The notes beneath the pieces are model-generated. The model was not told the origin of the DNA, did not search any database, and was given only the letters and a program-made list of their open reading frames with translations. This document shows positions 18,996 to 28,395 of a stretch of DNA of 64,000 nucleotides, in pieces. Where the stretch lies: NCBI GenBank assembly GCA_903826775.1, contig CAIKFU010000043.1:34583-98582 (forward strand), read 5' to 3'. Position 1 is the first letter of the stretch; every line of letters begins with the position of its first letter. The DNA is from an uncultured beta proteobacterium (GTDB lineage: Bacteria; Pseudomonadota; Gammaproteobacteria; Burkholderiales; Burkholderiaceae). Position numbers and translations under genes: made by a program.

Positions 18996-19775
18996 TTAGG
19001 CCAGCATCAAGAAGATGGTGGGGCGATTTTTCAAATGGGCGTAAGCCGCCTCGTTTGAAAATTGCTTGCGCCAGTTGGCGACCGACAGGGTGGTAACCTG
19101 CTCCGTTTTTAAACTCAAGTCGATCCCAAGGCACAGGCGAACCTGAGGGCTTAGGGAGTGAAGGCAGGCCGTTAACATGGTGACGTTGCGGTAGGGGGTT
19201 TCGATCCAGATTTGCGTTTGCTGCAGTTTTTTCGATTCGACCTCAAGTTGCTTGAGGCGCAATTGGCGTTCCTGCGTGTCATTGGGAAGGTAACCGTGAA
19301 ATGCAAATCGCTGACCATTTAATCCACTAGCCATTAAACCCAGCAAGATTGAACTCGGTCCGATCAAGGGTTTTACTGTGGCGCCTAGCTGGTGAGCAGC
19401 CCACACCAATTCCGATCCCGGATCGGCCACCCCTGGCACGCCGGCCTCCGACATCAATCCCATATCCATTCCGGCGATCAGCGGCTGCAACAAACTTTCC
19501 GGCTTCACGGCATCCCCGTATTTTGCGTTTCGCGTTGTGCCACGCCATTCGCTCATGTGCATTTCTTGCAACGGGCAAATCAAGGCGGAAGACAGATCGA
19601 CCGCCTTGAGAAAAGCCCTCGCGGTTTTCGCATCCTCAACGATCCAGTGCTGGAGTTTGGCTGCCTGCTTGACCGTTTCAACGGGCAGCACCCAGGGAAG
19701 TTGATCTATGCGGTCATCGTCACCCAAGGTATTGGGAACAAGAAACAAAGTGCCTAATTTTTTATGGGTTTGCAT
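18996..19775 (-). CDS. SAM-dependent methyltransferase, tetrapyrrole-methylase fold (RsmI-related)
   Basis: A 259-residue protein of the family that includes RsmI (16S rRNA C1402 2'-O-methyltransferase). Visible are GLMSEAGVPGVADPG, PLIGPSSILLGLMASGLNG, the FHGYLP motif and WIETPYRNVTML. It differs from canonical RsmI in the N-terminus, and Burkholderiales often carry this as a second paralog beside yceF, so I do not assign rsmI. It runs convergent to sppA. Confidence 0.75.
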   Translation of the reverse strand: MQTHKKLGTLFLVPNTLGDDDRIDQLPWVLPVETVKQAAKLQHWIVEDAKTARAFLKAVDLSSALICPLQEMHMSEWRGTTRNAKYGDAVKPESLLQPLIAGMDMGLMSEAGVPGVADPGSELVWAAHQLGATVKPLIGPSSILLGLMASGLNGQRFAFHGYLPNDTQERQLRLKQLEVESKKLQQTQIWIETPYRNVTMLTACLHSLSPQVRLCLGIDLSLKTEQVTTLSVANWRKQFSNEAAYAHLKNRPTIFLMLA

Positions 19776-19802
19776 GGTAGCTGTTCGGTTAATAGAGCGG
19801 TT

Positions 19803-20408
19803 TTAGGCGAATGGTCTGCTGGCCGGTATGGCAAACCCCGCGTCTCGCAGCAAACCGGTAAGTGCGATTAGGGGCAGGCCAATTAATGCGGTTGGGTCAT
19901 TACTTTGGATCGATTCGAGCAAGGCAATTCCCAGACCTTCTGATTTTGCGCTACCAGCGCAGTCGTAAGGCTCCTCCGTCAACAAATAGCATTCTAGAAC
20001 GTCATCGGGTAAATCGCGGAACGACACTTGCGTGGGAACATTGACGGTGATTTCCACGGTGTTGTGCATGAGGCAGAGCGCGGTGTGGAATGTAACCGTA
20101 TTGCCACGCATGAGTTGAAGTTGTGCCATGGCCCGTTCAAAATTGCCGGGTTTTCCAATGGCTGCGCCATACAGATCCGCAACCTGGTCTGATCCAATGA
20201 CCCAGGATTTTGGATGGAGTTTGGCAACCGCAGCCGCCTTGGCTTTGGCGAGGCGAATTGCCAGCGCGAGCGTGCTCTCATTTGGCATGGGTGTTTCATC
20301 GACATCGGGCGATACCACATCAAACGGGATACCCAACCGGGTTAACAGTTGGCGGCGGTAAATGGAACTGGAGGCCAAAATAAGCCGGTTTGCGGATGCA
20401 CTGGACAT
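19803..20408 (-). CDS. yceF: Nucleoside-triphosphate pyrophosphatase, Maf family, YceF type
   Basis: A 201-residue Maf-fold pyrophosphatase. The N-terminal LILASSSIYRRQLL, acidic PDVDETP, catalytic GSDQVADL and the C-terminal CAGSAKSEGLGIALLE and ALIGLPLIAL match the YceF branch, which removes pyrophosphate from 7-methyl-GTP and related nucleotides. It lies 27 bases downstream of the methyltransferase gene's start on the same strand and divergent from yceD, the usual synteny in proteobacteria. Confidence 0.88.
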   Translation of the reverse strand: MSSASANRLILASSSIYRRQLLTRLGIPFDVVSPDVDETPMPNESTLALAIRLAKAKAAAVAKLHPKSWVIGSDQVADLYGAAIGKPGNFERAMAQLQLMRGNTVTFHTALCLMHNTVEITVNVPTQVSFRDLPDDVLECYLLTEEPYDCAGSAKSEGLGIALLESIQSNDPTALIGLPLIALTGLLRDAGFAIPASRPFA

Positions 20409-20438
20409 GGCGTTTAAACCTTCCTATAGACTGATGTC

Positions 20439-21029
20439 ATGAATCGTAATCAAGTTTTGCCCAAGATAGCACTATCGTCCGAACCGCATGCGTTGCAGCG
20501 GGTGGATTTTTGCTCCCCACAGACCTACCATGGGGAGGGATTCTTGAGTATTGCAGACCTACCTCGATTGGCTGAGGAGGCGTCCACTGTGAGCGATGGG
20601 GATGGTTTTCATTGGCAATGCCAAACCCATTTTGACCACCCCCCTACCGGGCGACCCAAACACATTCTCAACCTTGCGCTGAAAGGGCAGATGCATTTGA
20701 TTTGTCAGCGCTGCTTGAAGGATTGCAGTGTGGCGATTGACGAAAAACGCCAGTTTCTGCTGGTTGCCAGCGAGGAGGAGGCGGAAGCCTACCCGATCGA
20801 GGATGATCTGCAAGAGCCCTTGGTTGCCAGCCACCAGTTCGACTTGTTGGAAACCATTGAGGACGAGGTTTTGCTATCACTGCCGCTAATTCCAAAGCAT
20901 CCGGATGGCGCATGCAATCCCCCTGCCTCGATATTGACCCCAACGGGGTCGCATTTGACCAAAACAGAAGGGGTTGAAGGTCGCGAAAACCCTTTTAACG
21001 TATTGAAAGATATGAAAAAAAAGTTGTAA
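20439..21029 (+). CDS. yceD: YceD/DUF177 family protein (large-subunit assembly factor)
   Basis: A 196-residue protein of the YceD family. The core pattern LALKGQMHLICQRCLKDC followed by an acidic stretch (EEEAEAYPIEDD) and HQFDLLETIEDEVLLSLPLIP is diagnostic. The family is needed for 23S rRNA accumulation and is nearly always just upstream of rpmF, as here (107 bases). The C-terminal ENPFNVLKDMKKKL is also conserved. Confidence 0.85.
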   Translation: MNRNQVLPKIALSSEPHALQRVDFCSPQTYHGEGFLSIADLPRLAEEASTVSDGDGFHWQCQTHFDHPPTGRPKHILNLALKGQMHLICQRCLKDCSVAIDEKRQFLLVASEEEAEAYPIEDDLQEPLVASHQFDLLETIEDEVLLSLPLIPKHPDGACNPPASILTPTGSHLTKTEGVEGRENPFNVLKDMKKKL

Positions 21030-21104
21030 ATGGGGATCGGATCCGAGTCTTTACCGGTCTTGCCGTCTTCCGGTCCTACTGGGTGGGTAAATGCGTGTTT
21101 TCTA

Positions 21105-21113
21105 TGCTAGAAT
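21105..21113 (+). promoter_or_regulatory. Possible extended -10 promoter before rpmF
   Basis: TGCTAGAAT is a good extended -10 element 24 bases before the rpmF start codon. No clear -35 sits 17 bases upstream. Transcription from here would begin very close to the rpmF ribosome site (TTAGGAG). Confidence 0.35.
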
Positions 21114-21136
21114 GTCGCCTTGCTTAGGAGTTCAAC

Positions 21137-21316
21137 ATGGCCGTCCAACAAAATAAAAAATCCCCTTCAAAGCGTGGCATGCATCGTTCCCACGACTTTT
21201 TAACCGCACCTGCTACAGCCGTAGAAGCGACGACAGGTGAGGCGCATTTGCGTCACCACATTTCACCAAACGGCTACTATCGTGGTCGTAAAGTTGTTAA
21301 AACCAAAAACGACTAA
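21137..21316 (+). CDS. rpmF: 50S ribosomal protein L32 (cysteine-free form)
   Basis: A 59-residue basic protein, just below the ORF-track limit, translating as [20 protein letters not shown] and ending VVKTKND. TAGGAG sits eight bases before the ATG. The [11 protein letters not shown]-type start is the L32 signature. It has none of the four zinc-binding cysteines found in many L32 proteins, so it is a 'C-minus' version that needs no zinc. It sits between yceD and plsX. Confidence 0.95.
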   Translation: MAVQQNKKSPSKRGMHRSHDFLTAPATAVEATTGEAHLRHHISPNGYYRGRKVVKTKND

Positions 21317-21339
21317 TCCTTTTTAGTCAACATAGTCAG

Positions 21340-21367
21340 AAGCGGCTCACATTAAGGCCGCTTTTTT
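21340..21367 (+). terminator. Terminator-like hairpin between rpmF and plsX
   Basis: A seven-pair stem AAGCGGC / GCCGCTT with a ten-base loop is followed by six T residues. It lies 23 bases after the rpmF stop and 34 bases before plsX. It may reduce read-through from the ribosomal protein gene into the fatty-acid genes. Confidence 0.65.
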
Positions 21368-21400
21368 CTTAGATACTTACTGACCGCAAGTGCCGACTTT

Positions 21401-22414
21401 ATGAGCGTGACCCTCGCAATTGATGCTATGGGCGGAGACCATGGTACGGTTGTAACGGTTCCTGCCTCCTGCGATTTTCTGCAAGCCCACCTTGATGCCA
21501 ACATTATTTTGGTTGGCGATCCCGAGTTGCTAAAAGCCGAGCTAGGAAAAATCCCGGACGCTCCAATGGAGCGCATTCAAATCGTTGCGGCCAGTGAAGT
21601 GGTGTTGATGGACGACTCCATCGAAATTGCCCTGCGTCGCAAAAAGAATTCGTCAATGCGCGTCGCCATCGAGCAGGTAAAAGAAGGCTTGGCTGGTGCA
21701 ATTGTTTCCTCCGGCAATACCGGTGCGCTAATGGCGATTTCAAGATACGTTTTAAAAACCCTCGATGGGGTGGATCGCCCCGCCATTGCGGCGGCCATTC
21801 CAAATGAGTTGGGTACCGCCACCACCATGCTGGACTTGGGTGCGAACGCCGATTGCGAACCGGCGCATCTGTTGCAGTTTGCCCGCATGGCCGATGTGAT
21901 GCTTACGGTGTTGGATGGGAATCCCAATCCATCGATTGGATTATTGAATATTGGCGAAGAGGTCATCAAGGGCAATGAGGTGGTGAAGCAGGCCGGAGAA
22001 TTGTTGCGGCAAAGTGGCCTCAATTTTTATGGCAATGTGGAAGGCAATGACATTTTCAAAGGCACGACCCAGATCGTTGTTTGTGACGGTTTTGTCGGTA
22101 ATGTGGCGCTGAAGGCCAGTGAAGGTGTGGCCAAGATGATGGGCAGCATGATCAAGGAAGAATTCAGCCGTTCCTGGTTGACAAAATTGATGGCTTTGAG
22201 CGCAATGCTCCCCCTGATACGGGTTAAAAAGCGAGTCGATCATCGCCGATATAACGGGGCGGTTTTATTGGGCTTGCGCGGCTGCGTGATCAAGAGTCAC
22301 GGGTCGGCCGATCAGTTTGCATTTACAGTTGCCTTAGGGCGCGCATACGAAGCTGCAAAAAATCGTATGGTTGAGCGCATTGCTGAGGTTTTTGGAGCGG
22401 AGACAGTAGCATGA
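21401..22414 (+). CDS. plsX: Phosphate acyltransferase PlsX
   Basis: A 337-residue soluble enzyme making acyl-phosphate from acyl-ACP for phospholipid synthesis. The N-terminal [11 protein letters not shown] is the family signature, and SGNTGALMA and [10 protein letters not shown] follow. The last codons overlap the fabH start by 4 bases. Length is normal. It opens the plsX-fabH-fabD-fabG-acpP-fabF cluster. Confidence 0.96.
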   Translation: MSVTLAIDAMGGDHGTVVTVPASCDFLQAHLDANIILVGDPELLKAELGKIPDAPMERIQIVAASEVVLMDDSIEIALRRKKNSSMRVAIEQVKEGLAGAIVSSGNTGALMAISRYVLKTLDGVDRPAIAAAIPNELGTATTMLDLGANADCEPAHLLQFARMADVMLTVLDGNPNPSIGLLNIGEEVIKGNEVVKQAGELLRQSGLNFYGNVEGNDIFKGTTQIVVCDGFVGNVALKASEGVAKMMGSMIKEEFSRSWLTKLMALSAMLPLIRVKKRVDHRRYNGAVLLGLRGCVIKSHGSADQFAFTVALGRAYEAAKNRMVERIAEVFGAETVA

Positions 22415-23397
22415 GTATTTATTCACGCATCGCAGGTACGGGCAGCTATTTGCCGAGTAATCGATTGAGCAATCAGGATTTGGTGGATTGCTTGGCGAAG
22501 TTGGGGCTGGAAACGAGCGACGAATGGATTAAAACGCGCAGTGGAATTTCGGCGCGGCATTTTGCCGGCGACAGTGAATTGACCAGCGATTTGGCTGTCA
22601 AGGCTTCCCAAGCCGCTTTGGCGAGTGCCAAGGTTCAGCCGATGGACCTGGACCTGATTATTCTTGCGACATCCACTCCCGATAACTTGGGCGGGTTTCC
22701 TAGTACGGCTTGCGTTCTTCAGGACAAGTTGGGCGCCCACAATCAATGCGCGGCCTTTGATGTCCAAGCCGTATGCGCGGGTTTTATGTATGCGGTTTCC
22801 GTTGCCGATGCCTTCATTAGGGCAGGTACCTATCGAAAAGTGTTGGTGGTTGGGGCCGAGGTTTTTTCGCGCATCCTCGACTTTCAAGATCGCGGCACGT
22901 GCGTACTATTCGGGGATGGGGCGGGTGCGATTGTGCTCGAGGCTTCTGACCATCCCGGCATTCTCTCCAGTGCGCTGCATGCGGATGGGCAGCATCGGGA
23001 CATCTTGTGTGTCCCCGGGCGTTCCGCCAACGGCGCGTTGAGCGGATCCGCATTTTTGACTATGGACGGCAAAGCCGTTTTCAAATTGGCTGTGAAGGTG
23101 CTTGAACAGGTTGCCCATGAAGCGTTGGAGCGAGCGAATTTAAAGCCCGAGCAAATTGATTGGCTAGTACCGCATCAGGCGAATATTCGCATCATGGAGA
23201 GTACTGCCCGCAAAATGGGCATATCCATGGATCGGGTGATCGTGACCGTTGGTGAACATGGCAATACCTCCGCCGCGTCGATTCCCTTGGCATTGGATGT
23301 CGGTGTGCGTTCGGGTCAAATCCAGCGCGATCAACTCCTGTTGCTTGAAGGGGTTGGTGGCGGGTTTTCTTGGGGTGCGGTCGTTCTGCGTTATTGA
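22411..23397 (+). CDS. fabH: 3-oxoacyl-ACP synthase III FabH
   Basis: A 328-residue condensing enzyme starting fatty-acid synthesis by joining acetyl-CoA to malonyl-ACP. The catalytic triad is visible: Cys in [12 protein letters not shown], His in [10 protein letters not shown] and Asn in [15 protein letters not shown]-terminal [13 protein letters not shown] and [12 protein letters not shown] are standard. It is translationally coupled to plsX. Confidence 0.97.
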   Translation: MSIYSRIAGTGSYLPSNRLSNQDLVDCLAKLGLETSDEWIKTRSGISARHFAGDSELTSDLAVKASQAALASAKVQPMDLDLIILATSTPDNLGGFPSTACVLQDKLGAHNQCAAFDVQAVCAGFMYAVSVADAFIRAGTYRKVLVVGAEVFSRILDFQDRGTCVLFGDGAGAIVLEASDHPGILSSALHADGQHRDILCVPGRSANGALSGSAFLTMDGKAVFKLAVKVLEQVAHEALERANLKPEQIDWLVPHQANIRIMESTARKMGISMDRVIVTVGEHGNTSAASIPLALDVGVRSGQIQRDQLLLLEGVGGGFSWGAVVLRY

Positions 23398-23430
23398 GGT
23401 GTTGATTTTCAATTCTTTGGGTTTTATTTC

Positions 23431-24366
23431 ATGACATTTGCTTTCGTTTTTCCAGGTCAAGGTTCCCAATCCTTAGGGATGCTCAATACCATTGCTGACC
23501 TGCCGGAAGTCCGAGCGACATTGCAGGAGGCTTCAGACGCCCTTGGAGAAGACATTGCCAAGTTGATCGCTGAGGGTCCCGCCGAAGCGTTGGCATTGAC
23601 TACCAATACCCAACCCGTTATGTTGACGGCGGGAATTGCGTTTTACCGGGCGTGGCTTGCCGCTGGCGGACCTTTGCCGGCAGTGATGGCCGGTCATAGT
23701 TTGGGTGAATATTCCGCTTTGGTGGCTGCCGGAGTGATTGCTTTTAAAGACGCTGTTCCGTTGGTGCGTTTTCGAGCCCAAGCAATGCAAAATGCCGTGC
23801 CGGTAGGTAGCGGGGGTATGGCGGCGATCTTGGGATTGGATGATGCCCGCGTCCAAGACGTCTGCCGCGAGGCCAGTCAGGTTTCTGGTGGCGTGGTGGA
23901 GGCGGTGAATTTCAACGCCCCCGGTCAGGTGGTGATAGCCGGATCAACCGATGCCGTGACCAAGGCCTGCGAGATGCTCAAGGCCGCAGGAGCAAAAAGG
24001 GCGTTGCCCTTGCCGGTATCGGCCCCGTTCCACTCGTCGTTGCTGCAACCCGCTTCAGAGGAGCTAAAAGGGTATTTGGAGGGCATTGCATTTCAAGCCC
24101 CCAGTATCCCCGTAATCAACAATGTGGATGTCCAAATACTGCAAGACCCCATCGCGATCAAGGATGCCTTGGTGCGTCAGGCTGCCAAACCCGTGCGTTG
24201 GCAAGAAACCGTTCAGCTGATGGCCCAACAAGGCGTTACCAGGGTTGTGGAGTGCGGACCAGGCAAAGTGTTGGCTGGGCTAACAAAACGGATTAACGAT
24301 CAGGTACAGGGCGTTCCCGTGTTTGACGATGCCAGCTTGAAGGAAGTATTGGCGAGTCTGAAATAA
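23431..24366 (+). CDS. fabD: Malonyl-CoA:ACP transacylase FabD
   Basis: A 311-residue transferase loading malonyl groups on acyl carrier protein. FVFPGQGSQSLGML begins the protein, the nucleophile Ser is in GHSLGEYSALVAAG, and the partner His is in VSAPFHSSLLQPA. Length fits the family. It starts 33 bases after fabH. Confidence 0.97.
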   Translation: MTFAFVFPGQGSQSLGMLNTIADLPEVRATLQEASDALGEDIAKLIAEGPAEALALTTNTQPVMLTAGIAFYRAWLAAGGPLPAVMAGHSLGEYSALVAAGVIAFKDAVPLVRFRAQAMQNAVPVGSGGMAAILGLDDARVQDVCREASQVSGGVVEAVNFNAPGQVVIAGSTDAVTKACEMLKAAGAKRALPLPVSAPFHSSLLQPASEELKGYLEGIAFQAPSIPVINNVDVQILQDPIAIKDALVRQAAKPVRWQETVQLMAQQGVTRVVECGPGKVLAGLTKRINDQVQGVPVFDDASLKEVLASLK

Positions 24367-24392
24367 TTGAGCATGCAATCAGAAAAGAGCGA

Positions 24393-25139
24393 ATGATGAA
24401 TCTGGACTTAAGCGGACAAATTGCCTTGGTCACGGGTGCTTCCCGTGGAATTGGTCAGGCGATTGCCGACGAATTGGCCCAATGCGGCGCCAAGGTCATC
24501 GGAACCGCTACTACCGAAGCGGGTGCGAACGCCATCAACGAGCGCTTAAAAGGCAGCGGGGGACACGGCGCCGTGCTGAACGTGACCGACCCGAAGGCTT
24601 GCGAGCAAGTCATTGATTTGATTGTGAAAGATTTTGGCGGGATCAACATCTTGGTGAATAACGCCGGCATCACTCGGGATCAGTTGGCGATGCGCATGAA
24701 AGCAGATGAATGGATGGACGTCATCGATACCAATTTAAGCGCCGTATTTCGCTTATCCCAAGCCGTATTGCGCCCGATGATGAAGGCCCGTGGCGGGCGC
24801 ATCATCAATATTACGTCGATTGTGGGCCACATGGGCAATCCCGGCCAGGTGAATTATGCAGCCGCCAAAGCGGGGGTTTCAGGCATGACCCGCGCCTTGG
24901 CCCGGGAGATTGGCAGCCGCAACATCACCGTCAATTGCGTGGCTCCAGGCTTTATCGACACCGATATGACGCGCTCGCTAAGCGAAGAGCAGCAAACTGC
25001 CCTGAAAGTGAATATTCCGTTGGCCAGGCTTGGAAGTCCCGAAGACGTGGCGCACGCGGTTGCTTTTCTAGCATCGCCTGCTGCCGGCTACATCACGGGA
25101 AATACCTTGCATGTCAATGGCGGGCTGTATTTGGCCTAG
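24393..25139 (+). CDS. fabG: 3-oxoacyl-ACP reductase FabG
   Basis: A 248-residue SDR enzyme reducing 3-ketoacyl-ACP with NADPH. The cofactor motif is VTGASRGIGQAIA, NNAG follows, and the catalytic Ser-Tyr-Lys is in INITSIVGHMGNPGQVNYAAAKAGV. Two ATG codons are adjacent (24393 and 24396) and either may be used. It lies between fabD and acpP. Confidence 0.96.
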   Translation: MMNLDLSGQIALVTGASRGIGQAIADELAQCGAKVIGTATTEAGANAINERLKGSGGHGAVLNVTDPKACEQVIDLIVKDFGGINILVNNAGITRDQLAMRMKADEWMDVIDTNLSAVFRLSQAVLRPMMKARGGRIINITSIVGHMGNPGQVNYAAAKAGVSGMTRALAREIGSRNITVNCVAPGFIDTDMTRSLSEEQQTALKVNIPLARLGSPEDVAHAVAFLASPAAGYITGNTLHVNGGLYLA

Positions 25140-25166
25140 TCAAAATAGCGAGGATTTCATTAAGTT

Positions 25167-25195
25167 TTGGCGGATTTGCGAATTTGGTCCGCCAA
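25167..25195 (+). other. Hairpin between fabG and acpP
   Basis: An eight-pair stem TTGGCGGA / TCCGCCAA encloses a 13-base loop 48 bases before acpP. No T run follows, so it is not a normal terminator. It may be a processing or stabilising element that helps acpP reach the high expression it needs. Confidence 0.4.
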
Positions 25196-25242
25196 ACTGA
25201 TAAAATCCTTAAACGTTTTTTTTACAACCCCTGGGGGAATTA

Positions 25243-25482
25243 ATGGATAACATCGAACAACGCGTTAAGAAGATCGTCGCTGAGCAATTGGGCGTCGCAG
25301 AAGCAGACATCAAGAATGAGTCTTCTTTTGTGAATGACCTAGGCGCAGACTCTCTTGACACTGTTGAGCTTGTCATGGCTTTAGAAGACGAATTTGGAAT
25401 TGAAATTCCAGACGAGGAAGCTGAAAAAATTACTACTGTTCAGCTTGCCATCGATTTCGCAACATCTAAAGCTCAGGGTTGA
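25243..25482 (+). CDS. acpP: Acyl carrier protein
   Basis: A 79-residue acidic carrier. The phosphopantetheine attachment Ser is in [19 protein letters not shown] strong ribosome site (GGGGGAA) precedes the ATG. The holo-ACP synthase that modifies it, acpS, lies 9 kb downstream. Confidence 0.98.
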   Translation: MDNIEQRVKKIVAEQLGVAEADIKNESSFVNDLGADSLDTVELVMALEDEFGIEIPDEEAEKITTVQLAIDFATSKAQG

Positions 25483-25503
25483 TTCCCTAAGCCTAGGCAT
25501 TAC

Positions 25504-26751
25504 TTGTCAGCATTAAACAGCCGACGCCGGATTGTTGTAACCGGCTTGGGCCTGGTTTCCCCAGTGGGGAACTCGGTTGATGCCGCTTGGTCTAACGTGC
25601 TTGCCGGTAAGTCGGGCATTGCCACATTGACCAAGTTTGATCACTCTGCCTTAAGTGTTCATATCGGCGGAGAAGTCAAAGATTTCAATGTGGAAGAATA
25701 CATTTCGGCAAAAGAAGCTCGCCATATGGATACTTTTATCCATTTCGGCATTGCGGCTGGCACACAAGCAATTCGCGATAGCGGTATCGAGGTTACCGAA
25801 GAAAACGCCGAGCGTATCGGTGTGATGGTGGGTTCCGGTATTGGCGGTCTGCCGATGATTGAAGCCACTGGAGTCGAGTTATTGGCACGGGGCCCTCGCC
25901 GCATTTCCCCTTTCTTTGTGCCTGGATCCATTATCAATATGATTTCCGGCCACTTGAGCATTTTGTTTAACCTCAAAGGTCCGAATATCGCCGCCGTAAC
26001 GGCTTGCACAACCGGTCTTCACAGCATTGGGCTGGCAGCACGCCTAATCCAGTATGGCGATGCCGATGTGATGGTTGCCGGCGGTTCCGAGTCGACCATT
26101 TCCGCATTGGGCATCGGCGGGTTTGCTTCAGCGCGCGCACTGTCTACCCGGAACGACGATCCTACGACGGCTTCGCGTCCATGGGACAAGGATCGCGACG
26201 GTTTCGTATTGGGTGAAGGATCGGGCGTGGTCGTGATCGAAGAATACGAACACGCACGCGCTCGTGGTGCCAGGATTTATTGTGAATTGTTGGGGTTTGG
26301 CATGAGTGGTGATGCGTACCACATGACCGCCCCCAATATGGACGGACCTCGCCGCTGCATGCTCAATGCCATGCGCGATGCGGGTTTGAATGCCGATCAA
26401 ATTCAATACATCAATGCCCACGGAACGTCCACACCCTTGGGTGATAAAAATGAAACCGAGGCCATCAAGGCTGCCTTGGGCGATCAAGCCAAGAAGGTCT
26501 TGGTCAACTCCACCAAATCCATGACCGGCCACTTGTTGGGCGGTGCCGGCGGATTGGAATCCGTCTTTACGATCCTGGCTTTGCACCATCAAAAATCGCC
26601 TCCAACGATCAATATCTTTAATCAGGATCCGGAGTGCGACCTGGATTATTGCGCCAATACCGCCCGCGATTTCAAGATTGACCATGCCGTCAAAAACAAT
26701 TTTGGCTTTGGGGGTACTAACGGCACATTGATTTTTGGCAAATTGCCCTAA
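25504..26751 (+). CDS. fabF: 3-oxoacyl-ACP synthase II FabF
   Basis: A 415-residue elongating condensing enzyme. The catalytic Cys is in [14 protein letters not shown], with His in [12 protein letters not shown] and in [15 protein letters not shown]. The start is TTG at 25504; it gives [22 protein letters not shown], matching the family N-terminus. CCTAGG lies a few bases upstream as a weak ribosome site. It is 21 bases from acpP. Confidence 0.96.
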   Translation: MSALNSRRRIVVTGLGLVSPVGNSVDAAWSNVLAGKSGIATLTKFDHSALSVHIGGEVKDFNVEEYISAKEARHMDTFIHFGIAAGTQAIRDSGIEVTEENAERIGVMVGSGIGGLPMIEATGVELLARGPRRISPFFVPGSIINMISGHLSILFNLKGPNIAAVTACTTGLHSIGLAARLIQYGDADVMVAGGSESTISALGIGGFASARALSTRNDDPTTASRPWDKDRDGFVLGEGSGVVVIEEYEHARARGARIYCELLGFGMSGDAYHMTAPNMDGPRRCMLNAMRDAGLNADQIQYINAHGTSTPLGDKNETEAIKAALGDQAKKVLVNSTKSMTGHLLGGAGGLESVFTILALHHQKSPPTINIFNQDPECDLDYCANTARDFKIDHAVKNNFGFGGTNGTLIFGKLP

Positions 26752-26820
26752 TATCCGTTGTATCCCTAATTTTTGTTTTAACGCTCAACTTTGGTTTGCT
26801 CGATGCAGACCGTGAAAATC

Positions 26821-28281
26821 ATGAAAAAGTACCTCCTGACAATTTTTGCAATGCTCAGTTTTGGGCATTTGTCCTTGGTAACCCCGCTTTACGCCCAAAC
26901 CCCACGGGTGGCCATTCCCGATTTTGCGGACCTGGTTGAAAAGGTCAGTCCTGCCGTTGTAAATATCCGCACGACCGAGAAAGTGGTGATTCAGCAGGCG
27001 CAAAGTGGTGGCATCCCCGGTCTTCCGGACGATCAGGCGGAGTTTTTTCGCCGGTTCTTTGGCGTACCCATACCGGGAATGCCGGGCACCCCTAAACAAC
27101 CCCAGCGCCCGGGTGGAGCACCCCAAGAAGAAGATCGTGGCGTCGGTTCTGGCTTCATCATCGATTCGAACGGCTACGTTCTAACCAATGCCCACGTGGT
27201 CGAGGGTGCCGACACCATTTACGTCACCCTCACGGACAAGCGCGAATTGAAGGCAAAGCTGTTGGGCGCCGACAAGCGTACGGACGTAGCGTTATTGAAA
27301 ATCGAGGCGAAGGATTTGCCGAAATTGCCTTTGGGCGACTCGTCCAAGTTGCGGGTAGGTGAGTGGGTACTAGCTATCGGATCCCCTTTTGGGCTTGAAA
27401 ATACCGTAACGGCCGGAATTGTCTCGGCGAAAAGCCGGGATACCGGCGATTATTTGCCATTTATTCAAACCGACGTTGCGGTCAATCCCGGAAATTCCGG
27501 CGGCCCATTGATCAATACCGCAGGTCAGGTGATCGGCATCAACTCGCAAATATTCAGTCGCTCAGGCGGCTACATGGGCATTTCGTTTGCGATCCCGATC
27601 GATGAGGCGATGCGGGTTGCCGATCAGTTGCGGAGCTCGGGAAAATTGGTGAGGGGTCGCATCGGAGTTGCCTTGGGGGAAATGACCAAGGAGGTTTCTG
27701 AAAGCCTTGGATTGGGTAAACCGCGTGGTGCGTATGTTCGCAATGTTGAGCCTGGCGGGCCAGCCGCAATCGGCGGGATTGAGTCGGGAGACGTGATTTT
27801 GAACTTTAACGGTCGCGACATCCCCAAATCGACCGATCTGCCGAGAATCGTCGGCGAGACCAAGCCTGGATCCCATGCGACAGTGCAGATCTGGCGCAAG
27901 GGCGCTACCAAAGAATTGACGTTGACCGTTGCCGATGCCGAGGTAAGCGAGAAAGTGGCTGGCAAAAAATCGGATGCCCCTAGTGCAGCTAGCGGAACCA
28001 CCAGCAATGCCTTTGCAGCCGGGGTTACCGAGTTAAGCGATGCGAAGAAAAAGGAACTGAACACGCGTATTGGCGTCGAAGTGACTGGATTGAGCGATGG
28101 CCCTTTGGCCCGAGCCGGGGTTCGCATTGGTGATGTCATCGTTCGCATCGGCGATGTGGATGTTTCCAGTGTGAAGCAATACGAGTCTGTGGTGAAAGGC
28201 TTGGACCAAAATCGTGCTGTTCCGGTCTTTATCCGCCGGGCTGACAGCACCTTGGTGATTCCGGTTAAGCCCAAATCCTGA
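26821..28281 (+). CDS. Periplasmic serine protease of the DegP/DegQ (MucD) family
   Basis: A 486-residue trypsin-fold protease and chaperone for misfolded envelope proteins. A signal peptide ending ...PLYAQ precedes a Pro-rich linker, then the catalytic His in LTNAHVVEGAD, Asp in DKRTDVALLK and Ser in VNPGNSGGPL, and two PDZ domains (about 290-380 and 405-480). The track ORF begins at 26791; ATG 26821 gives a compact signal peptide (MKKYLLTIFAML), though 26803 is possible. In relatives the genes for RpoE and its anti-sigma partners often lie just upstream; they are absent here. Confidence 0.9.
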   Translation: MKKYLLTIFAMLSFGHLSLVTPLYAQTPRVAIPDFADLVEKVSPAVVNIRTTEKVVIQQAQSGGIPGLPDDQAEFFRRFFGVPIPGMPGTPKQPQRPGGAPQEEDRGVGSGFIIDSNGYVLTNAHVVEGADTIYVTLTDKRELKAKLLGADKRTDVALLKIEAKDLPKLPLGDSSKLRVGEWVLAIGSPFGLENTVTAGIVSAKSRDTGDYLPFIQTDVAVNPGNSGGPLINTAGQVIGINSQIFSRSGGYMGISFAIPIDEAMRVADQLRSSGKLVRGRIGVALGEMTKEVSESLGLGKPRGAYVRNVEPGGPAAIGGIESGDVILNFNGRDIPKSTDLPRIVGETKPGSHATVQIWRKGATKELTLTVADAEVSEKVAGKKSDAPSAASGTTSNAFAAGVTELSDAKKKELNTRIGVEVTGLSDGPLARAGVRIGDVIVRIGDVDVSSVKQYESVVKGLDQNRAVPVFIRRADSTLVIPVKPKS

Positions 28282-28307
28282 GGGTTACTAAGCCGTAAGA
28301 CCCTCAG
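28278..28307 (+). terminator. Hairpin at the end of the serine protease gene
   Basis: An eight-pair stem CTGAGGGT / ACCCTCAG with a 14-base loop starts at the stop codon. No T run follows, so termination here would be inefficient, allowing read-through to lepA. Confidence 0.35.
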
Positions 28308-28395
28308 CCATTACAATCACCTGAAGACGACTTATTGCAGCGCATCATTGGGGTGCGCTCTGACAAGGCGTTTTTGATCTACAACCGAAGACGCT

